From Anas platyrhynchos (lineage: Eukaryota > Chordata > Aves > Anseriformes > Anatidae): a stretch of 64,000 bases of DNA. The position numbers and the translations under genes were made by a program. Within the stretch, counting starts at the first letter, position 1. Every line of letters begins with the position of its first letter. The notes beneath the pieces were generated by a model, which worked only from the letters and a program-made list of their open reading frames with translations, was not told the DNA's origin and searched no databases. This document shows positions 44,663-55,300 of this stretch, in pieces. Location of the stretch: NCBI RefSeq assembly GCF_047663525.1, contig NC_092605.1, forward strand, positions 868,001 to 932,000, given 5' to 3'.

Positions 44663-44728
44663 CCCCAAATTTCAGGCACGGAGGGAGGAGGGATGCCCCA
44701 AATTTCAGGCACAGAGGGAGGAGGGATG
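44663..44728 (+). repeat. 33-base tandem duplication upstream of RNF213
   Basis: Two adjacent 33-base units (44663-44695 and 44696-44728) differ by one base. This leaves 600-700 bases to the RNF213 CpG island start. Recent slippage or a lineage-specific duplication is the likely origin. Confidence 0.9.
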
Positions 44729-45244
44729 CCATGGCCAGGGCTGTGCCTGCAGAGCCCCAGCCCCAGGGTTCAAGCACCTCTCACTGAGCGTCTCCTCCGA
44801 GCACCTCGCAGCCCTCTGAGGGGCCGCACGTCCCGGGGCGCTGGGGGGGAGCAGCTCGGGAGCAGCGGGACCTGCAGGGGGCCGGCGGGGTGGGACGGCC
44901 GGGAGCGGACCGGGGACGGCTCCGGCCGGGTCCGGGGCGAAGCGGAGGGCGCGGGGCTGCGGCTGGGCACGGCCCGGTCCCCCCCGGAGCCCCCCGACGG
45001 CAGCGGGCACAGCTCCCGGCTGCAGCCGCGCCCCCGGCGGCACCCCCGGGCCCGGCGTTCCGGTGCCGCGGGTGATGCGCGGCCGGCGGCGGGGCGGGGC
45101 GGGAGCCAGGCAGGAGCCGCCCCGGGGCTGGGGGAGGCGGTGACCGGAGCTCCGTGCCCCCCCCGTGTCCCGCGGCGAGGATTGGCCGCACCGGGCCGGG
45201 GGCGGTGGCGGTGACGTCCCGCGGGGGAACCTCGGCTGCTCGGC

Positions 45245-45258
45245 GGAAAAACGAAACT
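45245..45258 (+). promoter_or_regulatory. Interferon-stimulated response element-like site (RNF213)
   Basis: GGAAAAACGAAACT matches the ISRE consensus GAAANNGAAACT at all but one position and contains the IRF core AANNGAAA exactly. It lies about 70 bases before the predicted first donor. RNF213 is known to be interferon-inducible, so function is plausible. Confidence 0.6.
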
Positions 45259-45264
45259 TCACCG

Positions 45265-45328
45265 GGGAGGCGGCGGCGGAGCGGGTGCGAAGCGGGTCCC
45301 GGTCCCGGTCCCGGCCCCGGTGCCGTCG
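45265..45328 (+). other. RNF213: Predicted non-coding first exon of RNF213
   Basis: The start is approximate. The end is the donor GTCG|GTGAGCGCGG. It would splice to the acceptor at 46362-46363 (CCCCAG|GAGCTCC), placing the ATG 14 bases into exon 2. This is inferred from splice signals only. Confidence 0.45.
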
Positions 45329-45559
45329 GTGAGCGCGGCCGCGGAGCTGCGTTGCTGGCGGGGCGGAGGGGGGGGGGGGCTGGGTCGGGGCAGCGCGGCC
45401 CCGTGCGGGCGGGAGGCTGCGGGAGGGGGGTCCCCGGTGCGCCCCGACCCCGCTCGTCCCCGGGCATCCCGCCCGGCTCCTCCCGGGGCGCCCCTATTCT
45501 TGCTCATCCCGGTTCCCCCCCCACCCCCCGGTGCCCCCCGGCGGCACCCCCAGCGTCCC

Positions 45560-46010
45560 CCCGTCCCCCCGGCATCGCGGTGCCCGGCCCCCCCACGTCC
45601 CCCGGCTCTCCTCCGGTGACTCCCCCGATGCTCGCGGTCCCCCCCGACCCCCGCTCTTCCATCTTCGCCGGTGCCCCCCCCCCCCCCGTTCCCCCTCCCG
45701 GTGCTCCCCCCCCCCCCCCGATGCACCCGCTCTGTCCCGGCACTCAGCTCCGGTGCCCGCCCCCGAACACCCGGATCGGCCTGTACACAACTCCCCCTGT
45801 ACCCCCCCCCCGTACCCCTCGGGTTCGCCCCCGGTGCCCCCCCGGAGACCCCCCCCGGCGCCCCCCCGGTGCCTCCCCGGTGCCCCCCCCCCAGTGCCCT
45901 CCCTGTGTCCCCCCGGTGCCCCCCCCCGGCGACCCCCCCAGTGCCCCCCCGGTGCCCCCCCCCCGGTGCCCCCAAAGTGACCCCCCCGATGCCCCCCCAG
46001 TGACCCCCCC
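45560..46010. repeat. C-rich degenerate minisatellite
   Basis: Many imperfect units of GGTGCCCCCCC/GTGACCCCCC type run across about 450 bases, G-rich on the minus strand and with strong G-quadruplex potential. The long proline-rich open frames here are artefacts of the repeat. Confidence 0.75.
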
Positions 46011-46042
46011 GCCCCTCTGCGGCCCCGCCTCCTACCAGCCTC

Positions 46043-46180
46043 ATTTGCATAGAGGCGGTCCCTCGCTACGCCATTGGCCCGTCCTCCCGCCTCATTTGCA
46101 TATCTTGGCGGGATGGGATTGGGGGGGAGGGGCTACCGACCCAGGGAGGCGGGGCCAGCGATGCCTCATTTGCATATAAG
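46043..46180 (+). promoter_or_regulatory. Triple octamer (ATTTGCAT) cluster with TATA-like box
   Basis: ATTTGCAT occurs at 46043-46050, 46094-46101 and 46168-46175, each within GCCTCATTTGCATA, so the copies are longer than the octamer itself. The third runs into TATAAG (46175-46180) and a GC box (CCCCGCCC). CCAAT motifs lie between copies. POU-domain factors bind the octamer. It sits in the predicted first RNF213 intron and may be a second, TATA-type promoter. Confidence 0.6.
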
Positions 46181-46377
46181 CCCCGCCCAGGGGACACCCC
46201 CCCTTCTCCGCCCGGGGGGTGCGGGCTGCGGGTGGGGGGCGCGAAACCCTCGCACCTTCAGGGCCCCCAAGTGGGGGGGGGGGGGGGGGCTACGGGACCG
46301 TTATTGGCCGTTAACGCCTGCGTTTCTCCTCTTGCCCCGTCCTTTTCTCTGCCCCCCCCCCAGGAGCTCCCGGCGGC

Positions 46378-49300
46378 ATGGAGCGCCACGAATGCCCCCA
46401 GGGCTCTGGGGACGGATCCGGTGCCTGCAGCGGGTGCGGGGCCCAGCCGGGCGCGGGGGCTGCGGGCACAGGTAGGGGGCTGCGGGCACAGGAGGGTAAC
46501 GCTGAGGTAGGGGGCTGCGGGCTGGGGTGAGCTCTGGGTGCCACTCAGGGCTGTGGCTGGGGCTGTCCGTGCAGCCCTTGTGACACCCAGCCACAAGGTG
46601 GGGAGAAGCGGGGCCCCCCCGGCACCCCCTGCACGTCTTCCGTGCTCACGTCTCCGGTTTCTGTTTCCCCAAGGAAGCGGTGCCGTTTTTATGCAATGCT
46701 CTGTTACACCAAGCAATCGAGACCCTTTCGAACCAGAACTTGCTATCTGTAGCTTGCTGTTAGGTTTGTCAGAATTGGTTTGACCACACGCTGATTTTGC
46801 CCCTGCAAGCAGTGACAGAACCACGCACGCAGACTTAGTGCAGAGGAAATACTCCCAAATCCTTAATTTGCCTAGAGAATGACCCAGGCCACCAGAAGCT
46901 CATTGGGCTGGGTGCAAAGAAGATGCTAAATCAGAACCAGCCTGCTGTAGTCCTGACAAGATCAGTTCTTTGCCGATCCCTCTGCAATCCAGAAAGTCAA
47001 AGTAACAAACCCCAGACCTCCAGGTCTTAAATGCTGTCAGACAAAATGCCCAGAGTATCTGTTCTGTTCGTTCCAAAGCTTTGTACCTGCTTCTGTAAAT
47101 GACTGAAGGTGGTGGAAAGAGTTCTAGTGTATCACCAGGGAGTTCAGCAAACTAAATGATGGAGCTTGACCTGCAAACAATACAGGAGTCACTGAGGAGC
47201 AGGAAAAGCTCAGAGAAGAGTTTAAAGCCTTCACATAATGACGTGACGGTAAATTGGATGTGAAACAGTATTGCAAAGGGTGGTGCCTGCTTCAGGCAAA
47301 AGATGACCTTCTGTCATTAAACGTGGTGCAACCTTTGGTCTGTAGAACTCAAAGGGACAGCGAACTGACCTTCACCTTGATTTTTGTGCTCATACTTCCA
47401 AAAATACCCTGAGGAAATCAGTGTCGTTTGGTATTAGTTGATCTCCTCTCAAACTAAGTGTGGAAGCAGTGATGAAAAGCTTGCGAAACGATTTTATAGA
47501 CAGGAGAGATCTACTCTGATGACTTATTCAGGTCTGAGCTACCTTTTCACAGAAGCTTTTAAGGACTGGATTAAGCTTTTGAAGATGAACGGTGAGTTTT
47601 CCCATTCCTTCCTGGATGTGATGCTCAGCTGTGTGATGGAGGTCACACAGCCAGTCATGAGAAGGGTAAGAAAGCTGAGAAATGCCAGTGCCCTGTCACC
47701 ACGCATCTCAAGGATCCTGGCGTATCTTGACAGGCAGCTGAGGTTCACGGTGCCTGCTGCTTCAGCCAGTAGCGTGTTAGCTGGAGGCTGGATAGAGATA
47801 GACCACGAGCCCAGCACAATGTTTTCTTACTTTATTTATTCGCCTACCAATTGCAGGGGCTTTGGAGACAGGCCTGCTATGGAAGGAGGATGGTGTTATT
47901 GCTACTGGTAGTTCTTAAACATGGAACAAAGCAGCTCTTGTGTCTTCCACTGATGCGTTTATTCAGTGGTAGACCCTGCTTGCTCACCAGTGGTCAAGAA
48001 TTGTTTTCCTTCCTGACTCTAATTTAACAATGAACTTTACCTCCATTGCAGAAAGAGGAGATGTGAAGCTCACTCCCGACTCTGATACAGGAGCAGAGCC
48101 TAAAGGAGAGGTGAAGGGAGAAGGTGCTGATGGGCCTTGTACTCCTGAAACAAAGGAGGAGGAGGGAGGACTGCTGCTGGAGGACGTAACAGCTCTGAGC
48201 AATACCTCAGAGACTGCGCCTGAATGTGGTGCTGATGGCACTTCCATTACTGAAACAACGGACGATGAAAAGGAGAAGGAAGAGGGAGCATCACTGCTGG
48301 AGGGCAAAGCAGCTCCAAGTGACATCTCAGAGACCTCACCTCAGGGAACGGCAGACCTTCCTGCCAAAAAATCACAGAAGAAGGTAAGGCTTTTATCAGT
48401 CCTCCTCCTTGCACAACAACCTTGTCGTGCTCTTTCCTGAAGTAAGAGATCGTCCTGCATCATCACCAGTCCCTCTGGCCTGTATCTAAATACCACTGGC
48501 AGTCTGTTCCGAGGCAAACTGTCAATGTATTTGCTTACATTGCATCGCATATGCAGACAGCTGGTGTGCTGAGCAGTACAGCTTCCCCAACAGTACCTTC
48601 GCTGCATTGAGGGTAACAGTATAAAATTCTCATTACTAATTGGTCTGATCTTGTTAGTGAGCATCATGCTCAGAGCTGCTCTGCGTTCCTGCTCTGAAAA
48701 AGTTTTGTAAATTAAAAATACAGAATTCTCAAGAGCTGTTTCATCAAATGTGTAATGTTGTAGCTGGTTTTGTCCTTTCTCTTCATGGTCATATACTAGT
48801 TGCTGTGGAGGGGGTGACAACTTCTCAGTAATGAAGCAACTGGTATTTTATTGTCTTATTTCTTTTTATTGTTGTTATTACAGAAAAAGAGGAATAAAGC
48901 AAAGAAAATTCCTTCTGGCTCTGAGGAACAGAAGTCTCCGCCTTCTCTAAGCACAGCACCAGCTCAAACTGCAGAGATGTCTGATGCACAGAAAATCCAA
49001 ACACCAGGCAGTGAAGTAGCCAAACCAAGTTCTGACTTCCTTGCTGGTGACAACAGAGGTGCACTTGAAAACGGTGGTGTCTCGGGCCAGTTGGGAAAGG
49101 AAGCTCCAAGTCTGGAAATGGTTGCAGAAGGCAGTCACAGCAGTGAAGCTGTGATGACCCCGTCAAAGGAGAGCACTGTTAGTAATGTGTCTGCCCCATC
49201 TCCAGGCTCTACAGCCCTGGAGGAGGTGAGAGGTGGAAGTACCACACAGAGCGGAGAAGTGGTCAGGAGTAACGTGGAAGAGAGCAGTGCTGTGTCTGAC

Positions 49301-52300
49301 ACTGTCCAGCTTCTGGAATCCGAACCAGATTCCCAGTCTTTGGGTAGCAGAACCAAAATGACTTCAACGGGAGGAAGAACAGACACTTCCTCTGGGTCTT
49401 CCTCTGGTTCAGGGGTGTCTGAAAATAAGACTGCAACTTCTTGTGCTGAACGTGAAAGTCAGGACGCGAAGACTCCTCCCGTGGCCAAAAGTTTAGAGGC
49501 TGGTAAAGGCAAACAAGACACCAACCAGGAAGTGAGCTGTGTGACTACCAAGGTAAGTGTGTGAGTGAGAACTCCTGTGAGTACATGGTTGTGCTGGGAA
49601 AAGTTTCTCCTTTTTCACTACGATTCTCTTGTGCTGTCAATAAAGCTGAAGACCATGAGACTGGGAATGTGTTCTAGTGTAGCTCTCTGAGTGGCTGGTC
49701 AGTTGCCACTAGGAGCTGTGAACACATCTCTTCTCCAGGAGGCTCTTCCAGGTGTGTTCTCCGGTGATGCCTTCATATCTCCTTTGACTAGGACATCCTC
49801 ATGCTTTTTAGGTGTCTGTGCTGTAGTTGGGGACAGACCTGTCAAGCTGTAAATTGCTGTTGGTTTTCTTTTATTTTCTTTCTTTGGGGACCTGTGACTT
49901 ACTGGCCTGACTTTTTACAAATGTGTGTGGATTTCATTCCTTTTGCGATCCATGCACTATTTCCCATAACCAGTAGCTTCTCCTTACTGTATTTGACTCA
50001 GTGAGGGAGTAGTGTTTCCAGAAGTACAAAACTAGCTGATATGATATGACTTCTGGGTATCCCCTTCTGTCTGAAGAGGTGCTGGGCATTTCTGCAGGTG
50101 TTGTACTTCCAGGGTCTTCTGTTTCATTTGATATTGTTTGTCATCCTAACACAGAAGGAAGACGCGAAGAAGAAAGAGAAGACCCAAAATGAGAAAGCTC
50201 ATGAAGCAACTGAGAAGACAAAACAGACCAAAGGACCTGAGATTGATAGAAAGAGTGGTGCTTCAGCTGTAACAAACAGTAGCAAGAATGAAAACCAACA
50301 GAAGAACCAGAAGCCTGTGGATAAGAGTAAAGAAAGGTGAGAATACCACTGCTGCCTCCCCAGCGTTCTCCATTTGCAGGATTTGGTGTGAGGTAGAGCA
50401 GAGGACACCAGACTGAGGCAGGGGAATGAAGGACTAAGGTTTGGGGGGGTGTGTGTATCATGGCTCTGTGGAAATACAATTGGACTTACAACTGAGATAA
50501 ACTACTGCTCATGCAAGGTAGTCACTGTTTAATCAGGAGTTGCAGCACAGGTCATGCATTGGTTAAAGTGATACACTTGAGGTATCTGCTGAATAAAATA
50601 AAAAGTAGAAATAAATGCAATCTTTTTCTTTTACTCTTATGAGCAACCAGGACTGTGCTTCACACATTGGTTGTTTTTTTTGTTTTTTTTTGTTTTTTTT
50701 TTTTTTGGATTATTGATGGGATGAGCTGTTGTGATTAGTGTAACTTGTTTTGCATGGTGGGTGTGAGCTGGAAGAGGGATAAATCATTGTCATTTCAGGT
50801 GAATCTGCTGGGTGAGGTATTTCTGTTGGCTTACTAATGCAGCGACCCAGCCAGATGCGACTGGAGCATTTCATACTTTAGGAATTCCTTTTTTTCTTTT
50901 GGCAATAGGTTTTACATTAGGTCTGCTATGTAGCATCAGTTTTAGTGAACTGGTAACAGAGCTCGTTAGTCTTGCCTCCAGTAAGCTAGCAGCTCAGAAA
51001 TGTTTTGTCATTTATAATGATTTGTGCTATAAATGTAAAAAAAAGTAATTCTTTCTATATTCTTTCTATTTATTTTCTGTAGTTCTGTGAACCAAAGTGA
51101 GTGTGTTACAGTGTATTTCCATGCAGTGTTGTCTAAAGACTTCAAGCTAAACCCTGAGACCCATAAAGTGTTTATTAAGGCTCAAGGCGTTCCTGGCTAC
51201 CTAGACTGGAAGGACAACGTTTGTGAGCTGAGCTGCACCAAGTGAGTACTCTGGGTCACACAGGTACAGGAGTGCTTTAGCTTTGGAGAGCAGAAAGCAA
51301 CGTGATACTTCCTTTAATACTTAAGACTACAGCTATTTGTCCATGGGGTGGATATTGATACCAAGTGTTTTTATAAGTATTCCAAAATTCTCATTATGAA
51401 AGAATAATCACCATTCCTATTAAAAATTGAGCGATGCATGGAGAGGAAGTATGTTGACCAGCTGATATCTTGTCCTTTGCCTCCTTTGCTGTGTTTTGTG
51501 TTATTTAGGCAACTAGGAGAACATGGATACCTCATTGAGGGCTGTGTAGCTCTTGCAAAGGAAAGTATGAATAAATGCATTCCTTACAAATACTGGGTTT
51601 CCTGTGGTGAAGGACAATATGAATTTATTTACAAGGATCCAGAACCAAATAATTTTGTGAATCGCTGTTTATACATCAACAGCGCATTGATCAGCAATGG
51701 AGGTGAGCTTTTTTGATTGGATCTGCAAATTGTTATTTTCTCTTGTCTTTTAGTGGTATGATTTCTAACTTCATATGGAATAACGTTATTAGACAGCACT
51801 GTCTCAAGTTGGAAACTTTATGTGTCAGTGGGGTATTTCTGTGTACAGAAAGAACAAAGGCATATGCAAATGTGTGTTTGCTTCTCAAGTTATTGTTTTC
51901 TTGTGTTCTCATCTCTGTTTATTCCAGAATGGCACCAGTATGATGACATTGTCTGTGCAAAGCCTTCCAGGCTTAAAAACTTGAAGAATCTTTTTCTTTT
52001 GCAAGATAAAAAGAAAGATATTGTGAATGGGAAGATAATAGCTGCAAATATTATGTTAGAAAATATCTTCAGCATTCTTGGAACCTGGAGCCCCGTCAAC
52101 CTGAAGAACTTCTTCTCTCAGCTAAAACAATTTCACTGTGTTACAAAGGAACCATGTGTGTTTAGTGGCAAGAAATTGGCATGGGATGAGTTAGACTTTG
52201 GAGAACAGCAGGTAATCTGTTTACTTTTAACAGATACTAGACAAGAGAAGTTTGGTTACAGAGCTTTATTTTTGCTGTTGACCTTGTTGGGATTGATTTT

Positions 52301-55300
52301 TGGTTTTCCAATCAAAAAGTTCATGTGACAGAACCAGCAGGGATCCTTTCATGGTGTCTGCCACTATCGACCTTGCGAACTTTCTGTTAACTTTTGCAGT
52401 TGCAGTTCTGAATATCTCAGCTTGGTGAGAAGCAGAAACCTGGGGACTTCTTAAGGAGTGGGTTTTGTATGAATGTTAACTTCCTATGTCTGGCCCTTTT
52501 GTTTTGCTACGAGTCACTCTGCTATGTTTCCTACACTCATTTTTAACTCTAACCAGCCTTTTTTTTAATATTTTTTTTATTTTTTTTTATTTTTTTTGAG
52601 ATGAGCTTCAAGTTTCTACTGGTCCATTTCTAAGAACTGATGTAGACAGGACCTCCAGAGTCCTAAATTCTAAGTCTCTTACCTGTCATAGTTACGAAAT
52701 GCGGCAGAAACATCACATCTTTGTTTCTGGGGCTTCACACCACTGTAATGGGTGCTTATTTCTAACTTTCTGATCACTCGGGAGAGGCCACAAGGTGGCA
52801 TACTGTCCTAGCAGTACATCCTGGCAGCCCAAGCTCAGCTAACAGATGAATTTCACATGAGTGCCTGTGAAGGGTGATTTTGGTAGTATGGTACCACCAA
52901 ACATCACAACGTTGCGAAACCCCTTGGACATGAAACCTCTCTTTTACTGACTCCCAACCAAGCCCAAGTCCACTGGGAAACCGGTCTGCTTACTGATCAA
53001 GGCTGTGGCAGGCGGTGGCTGTAAGGGCAGTGATGGGTGTTTGACTGCCTGGCTCCCCAGTCCCCTTTGAGACCTGCCCAGCTCTGCTGTGCTGGGTGCG
53101 GCAGTCCCGGAGCAGTGGGACCCAGTCCCACAGGGATGGACATGGAACAACGTCACAAGGAACTGGGGTACCACGCCTGATGTTCTAGTGATGTTTTGTG
53201 CTGTATGTGCTTTATATCCTTGTACCACCATGGTGTCGTATTGTATATGGGGCTATTGAGTGTCCCAGCTGTGACAGAAGATGATAGCTTCAAGAGGAAA
53301 AGACTAATTGGGGAACTAATGCTGTGGTTGCTTTGTTTCTTCCCTTCTTTGTCTTAGGTGAATGAGTTGCTGCTACAATATATTAGGAAAATAGCTCGCC
53401 CTTACTTTCTTCCGGAAGGTGCAGAAGCATCGCAGAAGGATATAGCAATAAAAAGTAAACTAGCTCTAGGGCTCACCCTTCTTGGAGTGGTTGAGTCGTT
53501 CAATCTACCAACAACGAAAGAGGATCTGGCTGCCCTGTGTTGCCTCTTGTGCTTGGAGAAGAAGTCAGAAAAAGCCATACAGGATGAAATTAATCAGATG
53601 AAAGCGGCTTTTAAAGGAAGGTATGTATGCTGCTGGTCCAGTAACTAACTGGAGTGTTTTTACTGCAGTGTGGTAGGTAGCAAGCGCAGCATGCTGTGAA
53701 AAAACAGCAAGAGATCCAGCTTTCTAGTTTCAGAGAATTACAGAAAAATTCAGGTTTGAAGGGATTTCCACAGAGGCCTGTTCAACTTCCTGCTCAAAGT
53801 AGGGCAAGCATCCAGGCAAGGTTGCAGTCAAGTTCTGAAAAAATCCAGGGATGAAGATGGCACAACTTCTCAGGGGCCCTCTTACAGTCACATACCTTTC
53901 TTGATGTGAAAAAGGTTTTCCTTCTGTCCAAACGGTATTTCCCTTATTGCAGCTTTTCCCTGTTGCCTGTTGAGTAGTAGGTTGAATACTAGCTGCTTCT
54001 TTGCTATTCATCCTTACAAACTCCAAGAACTGTCACTAAAATGCCTGTATATATTTATAGCTCTGTATATTTGCTTCACACATTCCCTGACTCAACTTGG
54101 AGGGGCTCACATGAAAACTGTAAGCTATTGGCACTTCTTCTTAGCCCTTGATTAGTAGGGTTTTTAGCAGGGAGAATCAGGTAAGAGTACAGCTTTGAGT
54201 CTTAAACTTTTACTGAATATACTCTTCAAGGAAGATAAGATTGAACCAAAATAATTACAAGAAGAAATTTGAGTGTACATAGCAAGATGGAGGTGTAGCT
54301 GTTTTTTTGTTTTTTTTTTTCCTTATCACGCAAGGGCATTCTTCAGTCCCATAAGAAGCTATTCTCATACTATTTTGTTTGTTTTGTTATTTTTCTAGCT
54401 TGAGGACTCAACTGATAAACTTGTATCAGAGATGCATTGATAAAGAAGTAGACCACTGGGTGTGGATTCTTCCTCTTCTGCATTTACTTGCTGCTTCTGC
54501 GCAGTGTGACTCCTTATCAATAGAAGAAGATATCTGGGCAGGGCTGGAAGGAATTCCATTTGTTGAAACAAGGAAATGTCATAGGTAAGTTTTCCAGAAT
54601 CACTGGTTATGTCCAATGCCTTGACGTTGTAACTGGTGGTGGTGGTTGCCTTACTTCATCTCTTATTATTACTATTTTTTTTAAACAAACAAACAAAACA
54701 ACCAACCAACCAAAAAAAAAAAAAAAAACAAACCACAAATGTAACATGTTGATGGTGCGTATTTGGGGTATTTGAACACAGACTGTATTGGTTGCTCATA
54801 GATTATGGTGTACAGTGAAGCTGTGCAGCGTATTACTTTTCAAACACAATTCTTAATTCTGCAAGCTGTGGAACTGCTCACCTGATTGGTCATGTCTGCT
54901 GTGAGCTAAAGCAGTTTATAGTATGTATGGTACAGAATATGAGCTGGACTTGGAATACGCTTTTCTTGAACATTTATTTCTGCTCTGTAGTTTGATACCG
55001 CTTCTGCGATTACTGGGTGTCGGAGTTTTTTACCCATCTTCAGCTGTAAATGAGAGAAGTACTCAAGTCAGACTAAGAGCCTTTCTCTGGGCTCAGTAAG
55101 CCCTTTTGTACCTTTAACTTGAAGAGTTTGTTTTGCCTTCCATTCAGGACGAACATACTGCAACTAATGAAAGAAAAGAAATACTTGATGGATTTTGACA
55201 GGACTCTGGTCAAGTCCTGGATCTCTGTGCTGCCCACGGAAAACCTGGCTGAATTCATAGAAGATTTCTCCTGTGATTTTTTAGTTTCCCTTCAAGGTGT

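Larger units (their letters stand above)
44800..46370. promoter_or_regulatory. RNF213 CpG island and promoter region
   Basis: About 1.5 kb of GC- and CpG-rich DNA lies before the first RNF213 coding exon. Between 45120 and 45330 there are an ATTGG (inverted CCAAT) at 45181, a CRE-like TGACGTC at 45212-45218, an interferon-response-like element at 45245-45258 and a strong donor GTCG|GTGAGC at 45328/45329. This suggests transcription starts near 45260-45300. The stretch 45560-46010 is a C-rich degenerate minisatellite built from GGTGCCCCCCC-type units. Confidence 0.7.

Noticed and set aside
45154-46179. 341-codon Pro-rich plus-strand frame and antisense Gly-rich frames before RNF213
   Set aside because: Encoded by the C-rich minisatellite; simple-repeat composition, not a gene.
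47438-47911. 157-codon plus-strand frame in the first RNF213 coding intron
   Set aside because: No recognised homology, no splice or promoter context, and not far above chance length in this DNA; needs RNA or conservation to revive.
52861-53270. Possible LTR fragment in an RNF213 intron, prompted by a TTTGGT...ACCACCAAA palindrome
   Set aside because: No TG...CA ends, primer-binding site, polypurine tract or duplicate copy is visible.
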